This document shows positions 9,483-20,020 of a DNA stretch of 64,000 bases, piece by piece; position 1 is the stretch's first letter, and the number at the start of each line of letters is the position of its first letter. Under the pieces are notes generated by a model, which made no database searches, was not told the DNA's origin, and saw only the letters and a list, made by a program, of their open reading frames with translations. Made by a program: the position numbers and the translations under genes. The stretch lies in contig WPIO01000043.1 in NCBI GenBank assembly GCA_009760855.2, forward strand, positions 248,001 through 312,000, read 5' to 3'. The DNA is from Cristatella mucedo. Taxonomy: Eukaryota; Bryozoa; Phylactolaemata; Cristatellidae.

Positions 9483-10156
9483 TCCTTACTTCTGTCTCGA
9501 CTTGATTATCGTAATTCCCTTTTGGCTGAGCTACCAAAGAAAGCAATTAGGCCACTGCACCTGACTATGAATATGGCTGCAAGGTTAGTCTGCAAGTCCC
9601 AGAAGTTTGAGCACGGGTCTATTTCGCTAAAAGAGCTAAAATGGATGCCAGTTGACCGACGGATTCAGATCATAGTTCTTATGCTGACCCACAAGACTTG
9701 CCACATCTTGGCTCCTTCGTACCTAGCTGAACTGCTGTATCAGTTTCAGCCTGCTCACGCCCTCAGGTCCAGTGTGGACAATAAATTAGCCGTCTCATTC
9801 CTCAGCTTAAAGACCGTTGGCGACAGAAGCTATAGCTCTGCAGGTTCTAGACTGTGGAACTTGCTTCCACAATTTTACGCAACGACAACTATTCTCCTGC
9901 TGCTGACTATGGCTCATCCTTTTTAGTGGTCCTGGGCTTCTACTTCCGTGCTACTCGCTACAGAAACTGCTCTCCAGACTCTGCTATGCTTTCCACTTTC
10001 TCTTTGTTGCGTGAGACGAAGTCTGTTGGCTACCGAATGCGTACCGAAAGCCGCTTAGGCTGTGAGTGTGCTATACAAAATGCTCCTGCAACACCCACCT
10101 GGTCTTTATGACTTTGTGGAGTTACATACGGCGATACATTGCATTACATTACATTT
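9483..10156 (+). mobile_element. LINE family A, 3' part of RT and tail
   Basis: Encodes SRLDYRNSLLAELPKKAIRP and an LKELKWMPVDRRIQ-like segment, then ends in GCGATACATTGCATTACATTACATT, the ACATT tail. The open frame at 9468-9926 is the RT C-terminal region; the rest is frameshifted. 5'-truncated and inactive. Confidence 0.88.
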
Positions 10157-10194
10157 CAGCAACTGAGACCCATTGGTCTATGGGATCAGCCAAC

Positions 10195-10354
10195 TAGTCT
10201 TGTAGCCTCATTATTTTTAGCCAGCTCTGACGGCCTAGTAGCTTTTTTATAGTCCAACATAGTGAAATTAAAATAATCTAGCTGAGGCAGAACCAAGGAG
10301 CTAGTTACATTTTCGGCAAGCCTTCGTGGAAGACAGTTCGTAATCTTGTTTGTG
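10195..10354 (-). mobile_element. LINE family A fragment (left part)
   Basis: Reverse-strand LINE A (TTATAGTCCAACATAGTGAAATTAAAATAATC matches AATTACAATAATCAAGCCGAG at 4777). It continues at 10446 after an inserted LINE-B tail. Confidence 0.7.
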
Positions 10355-10445
10355 TTTCCTTTGCAGCAAATGCAAATGTGAAGTTCCTAGAAAGAGATTG
10401 AGTTCCTTGAGGGTGCTCTATCAAGTGTGTTAAATATTATTATAA
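10355..10445 (+). mobile_element. LINE family B tail nested in LINE A
   Basis: TTTCCTTTGCAGCAAATG...CCTAGAAAGAGATTGAGTTCC...TTATTAT is the LINE B 3' end. It splits a minus-strand LINE A copy, so it is the younger of the two insertions. Confidence 0.75.
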
Positions 10446-10790
10446 AAATCGGACGCGATGGCTAGCTGTGGAATCAGTCTTACTAACAAATCTTTCAAAA
10501 TTTAGGCAGCTGTCGAAGAGGGCACCTACATTCCCAGCAGAAGGTGTCAGTCGCACAACAGCATCGTTAATTGTAAGAGCCAAGCCTTCTAGTCCAGTCG
10601 CAGGCTTCAGGGTGTTCTATGGCTAGACGCCCTGTTTTATTGCCGTACAAGAAAATTGGCTGAAGTCCAGTGTCAAATATCTGCAATTTAAGCATTTGGT
10701 CTATTAGTCGTTTCAGAGTTTCCACCTTTTAGAAGATAAATATAGCTGAGTTTCGTAGTATACAAGTGATAGCATATTTCAAGGCCACAA
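10446..10790 (-). mobile_element. LINE family A fragment (right part)
   Basis: Continues the copy starting at 10195: matches 4870-5200 (CAATTTGAGGCAGTTGTCCAA region, GTCGCACAACAGCATC, CCAAGCCTTCTAGTCC). Degenerate, with no open frame. Confidence 0.7.
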
Positions 10791-11379
10791 AACACTATTC
10801 CAAAATCACATCCACCTCCCCACTCTGGCAAAAACAGGAATACCTGAGAAGATCTGGGCACTCGCAGCTAGGCGCGATGATATTACTCGACGAACTAGCT
10901 TTGCTGTGGTAAGCTTAGCTACATGCCGGAAGTTTTGCTGCCTAACATTACTGAAAGTGGGACTTTCTATCGACTGTGGACTAGATGTGGTTATGAAGCA
11001 CATCTTAGCTGCTCCTGCTTAAACTGACTTATTCTTTGATAATATGTCTTTCATACAAAATTGAAGTATTGGTAATCGGGCGTTTAGTTTCCGTGATTAA
11101 AATGATATATTTTTGAGTTTTCTTATATTCAGTTTCTCTGCACTAACAATCAGTAACTGGCTTGATCAATACTGGTAATTATCTTCCATTATTTAAGTGT
11201 CAGCCGTAAACCAATGTCTTCCAGTCAGCTCTCTCGTTGCTAGTGTAAGCTTATCCTCTTTTTTCTGTCTTTTTGTGCTTAGTTATGAAATATTTAGTGC
11301 ATCTCACTAATCCAACTAAAGTAGTTTTGGTTTCTCCCGTTTTGCTGTAGCATCCTAGCCAAATGATGATACTAGTTTG
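10791..11379. other. Nothing recognised
   Basis: Mixed-composition DNA with only a 65-codon minus-strand frame (10806-11003) of no recognisable family. Confidence 0.5.
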
Positions 11380-11741
11380 CGTTTTAGCTTGCTTAAGCAT
11401 GATATGGGAGTATACGTCAAAACGGCTTGCATGTAGATTCCCTTACAGAAAAATGCAAGTTTCTAGATAGAGATTGATTTTTCTCAGAGCATTGTACAAA
11501 TATAAACATCTCTTACTTTCGCACTATATTTGCCTCTCTTGCAAATTTTGTCTTCTATTTTGTCTTCGTTTTAGCTTGCTTAAGCATGATATGGGAGTAT
11601 ACGTCAAAACGGCTTGCATGTAGATTCCCTTACAGAAAAATGCAAGTTTCTAGATAGAGATTGATTTTTCTCAGAGCATTGTACAAATATAAACATCTCT
11701 TACTTTCGCACTATATTTGCCTCTCTTGCAAATTTTGTCTT
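11380..11741. repeat. Perfect 175-bp tandem duplication, period 187
   Basis: Bases 11380-11554 are identical to 11567-11741, separated by 12 bp. Each copy contains a degraded LINE-B-like tail motif (TTTCTAGATAGAGATTGATTTT). Perfect identity in otherwise decayed sequence means a very recent duplication or an assembly duplication. Confidence 0.97.
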
Positions 11742-11814
11742 TGTTTAATCTTTTCTCCATCTATCTACTGATAAAGTCTCATTCCGCCTTCTAGCTCTCT
11801 TATCTCTCTGCCTG

Positions 11815-11900
11815 TCTTTGTTACTCATGTCTATGTAAAGCGCCTAGAAAGAGATTAAGTTCTATGAGGGCGCTTTATCAAGTACATTATTATTATATTA
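11815..11900 (+). mobile_element. LINE family B tail
   Basis: GTAAAGCGCCTAGAAAGAG followed by ATTAAGTTCTATGAGGGCGC and TTTATCAAGTACATTATTATT: near-consensus 3' end. Confidence 0.75.
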
Positions 11901-13525
11901 TGTCATCCAAGCCCCTTTTTTGTATTAACCACCCTTCTTTCATTAGCATTGCTTAAAGAAATTAGGTTGTCGCTGGCCTGATTGTGATTTCCTGAGGTAG
12001 TTAGTCTGAAAACTCGTAGATGCAGTTGAGCTTGCTTAGTCATTATTCTGCTTTAGCTTTTGTCCAGTACCTGATTTTGCCTTCCCTCATACCCTTTCCC
12101 TCATCGAATTTGAATACCTCAAATGAGCAGCCTGGAAAACCCACGCGATAAGATTTGCCATTTAGTAGGATGTTAACCTCAATTGCTCAGTCGGATTGAA
12201 AAACTTCGCCTTCCACAAATTGTCTGGTAACGGCAAGGTTGTAGTTTTTATTTGCATTTAATCTTCGACCGTTCTTTACATTCCAAATACATAATATTTA
12301 CTGTGCTGGGTTGACATTGGGGGCTACGAGTTCTGTCCCTTAACCATAATACACTTTTAAGGATCGCATGAAGCCATCAGCAAGTATCTCATGTTTGAAG
12401 TATGCTGTTTTGTGCATGCACACCCATAGTCTGTTTCAAATAATGCAACAATTAACGATGCAGTTAGAACAAAAAACCTACGGTAGTGAATTGTTTACTA
12501 ATAAAAAGAGTAAAGGAGCTCAGTCAAGCTTTTTTCCCCATTTTCTCTGGTCATCGCTGTGCTGCATGGGCATCATGGAATCGTCTTCTCATGATATCAA
12601 TGGAGTCTTTTTAGTACATGTTGATCGCAGATCAAAAGATTCCTTAGACTTTTCTGAGCGGTTTTATATGGTTCCATAGCTCTATTTTATGAGGAAACGT
12701 TTGGCAAGTTTTTGGCTCCAACTACCGTGTTGATTTCTAGCATAGTCTCTGACCAGTTGTGCTAAATGCATGCGCTTTTGCAGCAAAAATTAGTCCATAA
12801 AATATTTTAACTTTGTCGTGTTGTGTTGGTGCTACACAAAATTTTTTTTGAAAACCTTTACTGATTCTAGACCCAATCAAAGACGTGGAACAAATAATTC
12901 AGCATATGCTCAGCTTTTGTAGCAGACTAAACAATGTGGAAGTATGCACATAGTTTTGGCATATCAGAATTTCATCTATAAATTTGAACGGTAGGAATAT
13001 TTGAAGCTTGATTTTGGGACAACCAGTTTTGTTTGAGATCGATTATTATTAGGTAGCACTGAGTATATGTAATTGCACCTATTCACCTAGGTTTATTTCT
13101 ATGTGCACAGGTATGTGTGTGTCCGTATATTCAGGTATGTATACTACCATATTCATTTAGTATTTCTCCAGTTGATGCATGCATATATTCAGGTATATGC
13201 ACTACCCTGTGTTTAAGGTATTTCTCCCGTGGATACACAAGCTGCCTGTGCAACGAAACAGTTTTTTTAATTGTAGTATGATAATAGAATTTCTGTTGTA
13301 GCAGTCCTATTACATAGAAATAAAACAAGTAAACTAATTAGTAATAACCGCCTAGACAGTTGGACAAGTCGCAAGCACTTAAATGATAAGTATGATTGAA
13401 AAAACATGCTATGCCAACCAGGTATTTTTTAGTCCTGCTTAAAATATCTTGTCGGCTGATTTCACCGGGTCAGTCTTTAGTAAATTGTCCGAGTCCATAT
13501 GCTGTGAGAACAGCCTTAAGGAAAT
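11901..13525. other. Nothing recognised (one 103-codon frame)
   Basis: The frame at 12368-12679 starts with ATG (MKPSASISCLKYAV) but has no known motif, and the region is AT-rich with no clear splice context. A short motif (ATTCAGGTATGT/ATATTCAGGTATATG, about 13128 and 13186) is repeated 60 bp apart. I cannot assign a gene. Confidence 0.4.
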
Positions 13526-13526
13526 G

Positions 13527-14245
13527 GGTCACATTTGTATTGTAAAGTGCCCTCTTTGAGAACTAAATCTCTAGGTCAACTCTCTAGGCACTTTACAAAT
13601 GCTGCATAGGACGCTTGGCAGTGGTTTAGTAATAATACGCACAGTATGCATAAGTGCGCAAAGGACAATTTACGTGGATCCAGTGAATGCTGGTATAAAC
13701 ATGAGGGTGTTCAGCGTCTTTATTAATACTATCAAAAATCAGGGTTGTCATGTTGTCGGTCGGGAGTGATTGCTTGGGTTTGGGAGCATGCAAACTCAAA
13801 GCAACGACGGTTTCCAACTGATTTGAGATTTGTTAGAGGTTTTGAGCCAGACGAGCAGTTGATAAGATGCCCAGTGTGATGGGTAATTAGCTCGATCAGG
13901 TAGACTGGAGCAAGAGAATAAAGATGCCTTGAAGTTCGTGAGGAATTTTGATGTCAATTGAATGCTTGGTGTGGAGCCATGTAGGGTCAATAAGAAGTGG
14001 TGTAATTTGACAATAGTGACTTTTACGACGGACAATGAGTTTTTGTGGCTGTAAGCGTATTGTTACTCTGGCATGAAGACGTGGGGCGAGTAGTCAGTTA
14101 CAGAAGTCGAGACTGGATGTCAAAACGCACGGGCCAACTTGGGTGTGTTATCCTTGTCTACAGAGTCCCGATTTTTTTAATGGTACCTATCAGAAAGTAT
14201 GCAGGCTTGACTCCATAGCTGATTCAGTCGTCCTCTGAAAGGACT
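13527..14245 (-). mobile_element. LINE family B, degraded
   Basis: Tail end at the left (AAAGTGCCCTCTTTGAGAAC, GCACTTTACAAATGCTGC). The minus strand then runs back through the RT C-terminal coding remnant (PLLIDP, then decayed) to about 14245 (matches 48470-48670). Non-functional. Confidence 0.7.
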
Positions 14246-14366
14246 AGTATTTATGTAAACCATTCCCCGAGCACGAAGAGCCGACCTAGAAGACAATGTG
14301 ATGACGTCGATGTAATTATTGCACGAGCATGAAGTCGGCGATTAAACCTTGGCAATCAAGTTAAAG

Positions 14367-14549
14367 CAGTGGTTCTCAATCTTCCTCATGCCGCGACCCT
14401 TTAATGCAGTTCATCATGTTGTGGTGACTCCCAACCATAAAGTTATTGTATGCTAAATGTGGAAATGCTTGTTTTCGGATGGTCTTAAGCGACCCACATG
14501 AAACGTTTGACTCCCAAATGGGTCTCAACCCACAGGTTGAGAATAGCTA
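14367..14549 (+). mobile_element. SPIN-type hAT MITE
   Basis: The left end CAGTGGTTCTCAATCTTC, interior TGCCGCGACCCTTTAATGCA and CATGTTGTGGTGACTCCCAA, and right end GGTTGAGAATAGCTA follow the SPIN (SPACE INVADERS) hAT consensus as I know it, including imperfect terminal inverted repeats and the GACCC...GGGTC symmetry near the right end. The flanking 8-mers AGTTAAAG and AGTTTAAT agree at 6 of 8 bases, consistent with an old hAT 8-bp target duplication. It is 183 bp, has no coding capacity and is internally deleted. Confidence 0.9.
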
Positions 14550-14559
14550 AGTTTAATGA

Positions 14560-15169
14560 TTAGTTGCATTCGTGCTTAATCCTGGCTGCCACTGTGCCAC
14601 GCTGTCTTTAGATTTATCGTTTGGCTTGTGTATGACCTCACCTTTGTCTGTTCTTATCTAGGATTCATGCTCCCTCTTTGCATTGCTAATGTATCCGGTC
14701 CTTAATGGTTACCTTGGTACCCAGAGTTGGCCATTTGGGCTCATGAGGCACATTCAGTTTTCGCTTGTCTGTGGCCCTGACTCTTTAAGTTGAATTGTGC
14801 CGTTTTATTTATAGGCCGAGTGCACGAGCGATCAGGAGGACTTTGATTAATGGCTCATTTGGTCAGTGCTGGCTGTTAATGTGCTTTATATGCAACGTCT
14901 TTGTACCAAAATAAAGGATATTTTCTGAGATCTATTGTGGCTGTGTGTCGATCAATGTTACAGTAAGGCTGCTCCACCTGGACTGCCATTCGTCATCCTT
15001 TCTCACCAAATCTGTGAGCCTCACCGATTACTTACACCTTTGTTCATAAAAATATCTTTCCTGAATAAACCCGGTGTCAGTCGTTAATAAAGCCAGAGAT
15101 ATTATCTTTATTCTTGTTGAAGCACAGGCATAACAAATATTCATTGACCATTTAATTTGTTGTCTAGTG
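14560..15169. other. Nothing recognised
   Basis: No open frame, splice pair or repeat family that I can identify. Confidence 0.5.
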
Positions 15170-15475
15170 ACACAGAAGTAAACGCCTCGGAAAAAGACTA
15201 ACAAACACTTTATTTAGCACCATTAACAACAAACTCAAAATTTTTAGTGGGGGGGGCTGTATTCCTGTTGTCTGACTGATCTTAGGAAAGCAGGTAAATG
15301 CTCTTCAGGGCAGGTGACGGATTTGTACAGGCAGCTGTGCAGACCTATAAATGCTGTACTGTCATCAAGAGGCATGTGCTTGAAGCATTGTTCTGTACGG
15401 CGTTGAAGATGCCAGCCGGCCGCAAACCTAACAAACGATGAGAAACTTCTCGAAATGGGTGGCTACGAATTATTT
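15170..15475. repeat. Dispersed repeat D, copy 1
   Basis: About 300 bp alignable with 33727-34012: shared CTTTATTTAGC, AACAAACTCAAA, TGATCTTAGGAAAGCAGGTAAATGCTCTT-like and GCATTGTTCTGTACG. It has no coding frame and the class is unknown. Confidence 0.8.
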
Positions 15476-16745
15476 TAAAAGGTAACATATCGCATTCCGA
15501 GAATTTTTTGTCTGATACTACTCAAACCGATACAGCTCAAGGGTTTATTTAAAATTTTAGTTATGAAGACCTTTTCTGCTAATTAATAAATTGACCAATT
15601 TTTGAGAAAGAAAGCAATAGAATTGAGTGTCGCAGGAATTGTTTAACAGCATAAGAAAATTTCAATGAAATTTTGCAGATACGATAGTTCCAGATTATTG
15701 GCTCAGTAGAATGACTGAGAGCAGTAACTGCAGCCGAATGGGCTCTTCCTAACAGCTCAAGGTAATACAATTAGAAATTATATAAAAATTATCGTTATAC
15801 TATTATCAGCCACCTGTAAATTAAATTAGATATTGGAAGGTAAACAAATATAGCCGAGCTTCTGAATAGATTAAGTCTTGGAAATTGAGCCATGACGGTT
15901 ATAAAACGGGATCTTTTAGCCTCGCATGTAGAAGGATATCCTGCAATAAATGCTGAAGGAGATACATGTTACTGATCGTGCTTGCTGTTAGTGAGTAGCT
16001 GTTACCGGCGTGCATGGCCCCGGTAGACACTTCTGTCAGCCATCCGTAGACTAGTTCGGCTTTTGAGGCTGTGCTCACGGTGCTTTGACATGAGCAAGGC
16101 TCATGCCGAGCTACTTGTAAACTGTTGGTGTGAGTGTATCCGAACCTGTTGCTTTAGCAACCCTTTTAATGCTACCTTAAGAGTAGAAGTCATGATTTTA
16201 TTTTCATATGAATATGCTTTACCAGTTAGCCGGACTCTTATGCATATTCAGCCTGAATCTGTCGACATGAAACTTGATAAATAATTCATGCACATTATTT
16301 GCGATTCTTTGTAGAGCTGCGGTAGCTTATATGTGTTATCCAAACAGCTTGATACACTGGACAGGTTCTGAGGTTCTTTTATAATATTTTTGCTGTTAAT
16401 AATTTTTATTTTAATGCATTTGGTTCATAAGTAAGGAGAATCAGCCAGTAGCATTTATGTAGCAGCATAGAGTATCCTTAATGGTTATCGTCGCATTGTA
16501 AATCAAGCTGTAAAGGATTTTCTACCGCTGTACTCGAAATAACGACCGAAGTAGCAAAGAGGGGGAGCCCCTTGTCGCTGCTTCCTAACTCACTGACTTT
16601 GTCGCCAATCGCTACACAGAGCGAATTGGGCGTCAACCCATCAGTGGAATTTCCTCTAGAATATTCTGCGTCGACCTTTATTTCAGGATACACTTTGCAA
16701 TCTGCTAAAGTGCTTAAAACCATTAGCGATTAAAGCTTTTGGTCT
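15476..16745. other. Nothing recognised
   Basis: Short frames (for example 16063-16284 plus, 16478-16723 minus) have no family resemblance and no strong splice sites. Confidence 0.45.
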
Positions 16746-16749
16746 GAAC

Positions 16750-17058
16750 ATCCCAGACTTCGGAGCTCACTTCTCAAATTCTTACGTTACGACATTTAAT
16801 ATGCTGCTGCCGGCTGTGGCACATCTTTTTGAGCCGTTCTAAGCTTTTAGCTCCATGCTACTCACTACCTCAATTGCCCTCCTGACTCAGCCATGCTTCT
16901 CACTTACTGTTTGTTAGATGAGATGGAGCCTGTTGGTTAAAAAATAACTTGCGAGAGCCGCTTAGGCTTTGAGTGCCATTGAACACTCTACACTCCCTCT
17001 TAGTGTGTGCGGTTTCGTGAAGTTTGAGACTGAGATACAATACATAGCATTATAGTCG
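16750..17058 (+). mobile_element. LINE family A 3' end, degraded
   Basis: TTCGGAGCTCACTTCTCAAATTCTTACG...CTACTCACTACCTCAATTGC...GAGATACAATACATAGCATT aligns with LINE A copies at 39885-40185. Only the C-terminal end and tail remain. Confidence 0.78.
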
Positions 17059-17379
17059 TCACTCCCTAGGACTTTATGCCAAGGCGTTGCACTCAAATCC
17101 CGAAGTAAGATTCGAAACTCAGATAAAACATAATTCCCAAAATATTCAAATATAAAACCGGCCTAAAGTCGCTCTAAAGTCGTCGTTTCAATGGACGAGA
17201 CTGTTTCTGGCTGAGCTATTTAAGCATGTTTATAGACTTGTACCTGGTTAGGTTTAGTTTTCGGTGCCAGCCTCGCACTAATGCCGGTGCGTCCATGCAG
17301 GGTTATTGCCCTCCGCTTGATCGGACTGTTCCTCGATAACAAGTACTTCTGACTAAGTGATGACTTGGAGTGTCTATTT

Positions 17380-17385
17380 TTTATT
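17380..17385 (-). terminator. AATAAA poly(A) signal for minus-strand exon
   Basis: AATAAA on the minus strand, about 28 bases past the stop codon of the candidate terminal exon at 17414-17623. Confidence 0.4.
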
Positions 17386-17413
17386 TTATCCTACTTAGAA
17401 ACATTACGTGCAT

Positions 17414-17623
17414 TTAGTCTTCTGGCACCAGCACGCAGACGACGTCGGAACTTTCAATAATCCTTAAGCTTTTTGTCAAGCTCCCCAAAGGCTCAAATTC
17501 TTCCTCCGGAGACGGAGTCATTGGTGTGAAGGTAAGTGTTACTTCACACCAGCTTCCGTAAACTGAACTGTCACAACTGCTACGTATGTGTACGTTTGTA
17601 CATTTCTGGTCACCCAAAATCTA
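17414..17623 (-). CDS. Candidate terminal exon, unknown protein
   Basis: On the minus strand an acceptor (TGTTATCTGCAAATAG) is followed by 69 open codons and a TAA. The sequence begins ILGDQKCTNVHIRSS, has a Pro/Glu-rich middle (TPSPEEEFEPLG), and ends RIIESSDVVCVLVPED. A consensus AATAAA lies about 28 bases beyond the stop. I do not recognise the family. The opposite strand of the same stretch carries good-looking splice motifs but has stops in all three frames. No upstream exon was identified with confidence. Confidence 0.35.
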
Positions 17624-17629
17624 TTTGCA

Positions 17630-18530
17630 GATAACAGAGGATGAAAAGAGGCCAGTTTTGCCTATCTCAGAAAAAGGAAAACTTGAGAAAAAATAAGCAA
17701 ACCCATCACGGTACTAGAAGGATTCTTGAAAAAGAAAAGGTGAAGAACAGTGAAGACACAGAAATTTGTTTAGAAAAGTTTGAAATGGCAGATTTTGAGT
17801 AATAAGAAAGCGTGCAAGATGGCGACAATGAAAAGGACAGAGAAGAGCAGACGAAAAAAAAACACTCTGCTGGGTACAGGGTTAATCAAAAAAAGGCTTT
17901 GCTCTTTTGAAGATGACGGCTGTCGCCATTTAAAAATGCAAAAGGGTGTGCAAGCACTACCGTCAAGAAGAAAATACGGAACCTATTGCTGTTTCCCAAA
18001 TGTTGACCCTGAATGTTAATCGCTACCTGAAGCTTGACTAAATCTCCATTTCACACGTAATTCCGGAGCAACTGAGAACTGAACTAGTAGTACAACGATC
18101 AAGCCTGTTTCAGGACAAAGAGGTTTTATTTGCTGAAAGTGGTGGTCGAGCCATGATCACAGCGTGGTCAAAGAGGCAAATTTCTAATGGGCATGACGTT
18201 AGCACTACCTGGCTGTTCTACTATTCCCAAACAGTCGGCATATTGCTTCTGTTGTTTAGTTTTCTCTGTGTCCACCCAAAATTACCGATTGCCACTTGAA
18301 TAGGCAAATAGGTGTAGCCAGTGGAGGAAAGCTGAAAAAATTAATTGCTTATGTAAAGAGCCCTTTTTGCAGTTGGGCTTTGATCACAAACAAATAAACA
18401 GCCAATAGTTGTCAAATGAAGTGGAATAGACACTGCTGTTGAGGCACAAATCTTATCAAAAAATAAGTACGGCATCTGTGTGTGAATTGGTGCTGGGTCA
18501 TGAAATAGCTAGCTACGATACAGGGCTCAA
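17630..18530. other. A-rich stretch, no gene seen
   Basis: Purine-rich sequence with many Lys/Arg-biased short frames (for example 17780-18019 plus). It looks like a decayed coding remnant or low-complexity DNA; no family recognised. Confidence 0.4.
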
Positions 18531-18579
18531 GCTTGTCAGTGCTCTTTCCTCACTGGCTTAGGCTAGCACAGTTTCGTTT

Positions 18580-19370
18580 GCAGCTTAGTTCTGCGCGAAC
18601 GAGGAAGAAGCTCGTTGCCACGTTCGTAACTACGTACCGAGCTCGGTTTCGATCGGAGCACATTCGCCGAAGACGATATGCATTGACGGTTCGCACACCA
18701 TTGAGACACGTCCATTTTGATTCTCTCATAAGAGGCGGAGTTAGACGGCGTTCTTCACGTTTACTACTCGCATCATTAATACGTGCCACGGTTCGCATTA
18801 TTGTCGCTGCTGTCGCTGCTTTGGCCGCCGGCATCGGCTTTTACATCTACTGGCGACAGAAGAGTGAGTTGCTTTCCGAGAGTTGCGATCGCTTCGAGCT
18901 TTCGTAATGCTTGGCCCAAGTGGTGCTTCGGTAAAGTAACTGAGTGCCCAAGCTGCGTCGCAAACGCTGTGCTTAAAATCGTTCATAATGTAGGTAACCA
19001 CGAGTCGACCCTAGTCGATTTAGGCACCGAGCACATGTCCGCCAATGTATGGCAGCTTAACTCCAATTCATCAAGAGGTGTTCAGCTGAACGAGTGGCCG
19101 CAATTCAGCATGTTCGAACAGAGGTCCGCAAGTCCGCACGAACGCGAAATTCATTAGCGGACGTCAAATTCAGCGTCGCTCAGCCCTGTCTTACGTTGCT
19201 CTGTCGGACCTCCGACGCAGCTGAACGCCCAAGCTGTGGCGACGGCTACGGTAGCCGTTATTCGGTATGTGCACGATGTGCACCTTACCATCAGTATCGG
19301 CGCAGAAGGAAGATTACGCCCACTCTCCATTCGGGCTCGTGATGATGTAACAGCAGTCAGATCGTGCACT
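18580..19370. other. CpG-rich island-like stretch
   Basis: CpG density is clearly higher than in the neighbouring DNA (for example GCGCGAACGAGG, CGTACCGAGCTCGG, TTCGATCGGAGC). Overlapping frames on both strands follow from the scarcity of stops. The plus frame has no in-frame ATG but ends in a hydrophobic run (RIIVAAVAALAAGIGFYIYW) followed by GTGAGT. The minus frame (18550-18834) starts with ATG and is Arg/Ala-rich. It could be a promoter and first exon, or part of an LTR element like its right-hand neighbour; undecided. Confidence 0.35.
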
Positions 19371-19439
19371 GGCGGATTGCCGGCGAACGTTCAAAGTTGT
19401 GGGCGGATAACTTGTTGTATTAAATTGTGTACCTCGTTG

Positions 19440-19492
19440 TTCTTTACTAATGCTGCTCTTTATCAAGTGCATTATTATTATTATTATTACTC
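19440..19492 (+). mobile_element. LINE-B tail scrap
   Basis: CTTTATCAAGTGCATTATTATTATTATTATTAC is the extreme 3' end of LINE B. Confidence 0.6.
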
Positions 19493-19789
19493 TTTAATGA
19501 GGCTGGAATACGCTGAGTAGTCGCTGTATGAGCTTATTTCAATGTTTTTCGAGAAAACAATTGCCAAGTCTTCCCTTGCATTGCTTTGGAAACCAGGTCG
19601 TTATTATGTAAGTGGTGGACGGCGCTCTGACGTGGTAAAAATACCTAAGAAATACCTTTGAAAAACTAGTTATAACAGAGCTACACGTTTTAACTAGGTC
19701 CATTGAGGAAAGATGACAAGAAAGCATCCTGGTACCAGCAGAAGCGGCTGATTGATGTCGGCTGGCCTGTCAACCCTCTTTTTACAGCT

Positions 19790-19995
19790 AGCTTTTCAAG
19801 GGAACAGCGACGCGGGCTCCAGGTCGCAGCCGTGGAAAGCGAGCCGACAGTGTAGGGACTAGGTAGTTGGTAGCACTTCGAACGATGGAGGCGAGTGGGC
19901 CGATCAGGTGAGCGATTGACGAGAAGGAGATAGCCAACTTCAGGAGAATTTGGTGAACCCCACCGAATATGGCCGTATAGCACCTGAGCTTGCAT
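19790..19995. repeat. Repeat shared with 30541-30740 (inverted)
   Basis: GGTGAACCCCACCGAATATGG...GTATAGCACCTGAGCT aligns with the reverse complement of 30541-30587, and weaker similarity extends about 150 bp upstream. It directly precedes the 5' LTR of the Gypsy element. Probably a fragment of another LTR element; class unproven. Confidence 0.5.
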
Positions 19996-20020
19996 TTGGC
20001 GCTTGTTTTTTGCGTGCGTG

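Noticed and set aside
9205-10156. 5' inversion of one LINE by twin priming
   Set aside because: The inverted part covers the same element region as the plus part instead of the region upstream of it, so two separate copies fit better.
12368-12679. 103-codon ATG frame as a gene
   Set aside because: No domain, no splice context and no compositional contrast; a chance frame in AT-rich DNA cannot be excluded.
17399-17531. Plus-strand coding exon with excellent splice sites
   Set aside because: All three plus frames contain stops between the acceptor and donor, so it cannot be an ordinary coding exon.
18533-18907. Plus-strand 124-codon gene
   Set aside because: The frame has no ATG before its hydrophobic segment and overlaps an equally open minus-strand frame; CpG-rich composition explains the lack of stops.
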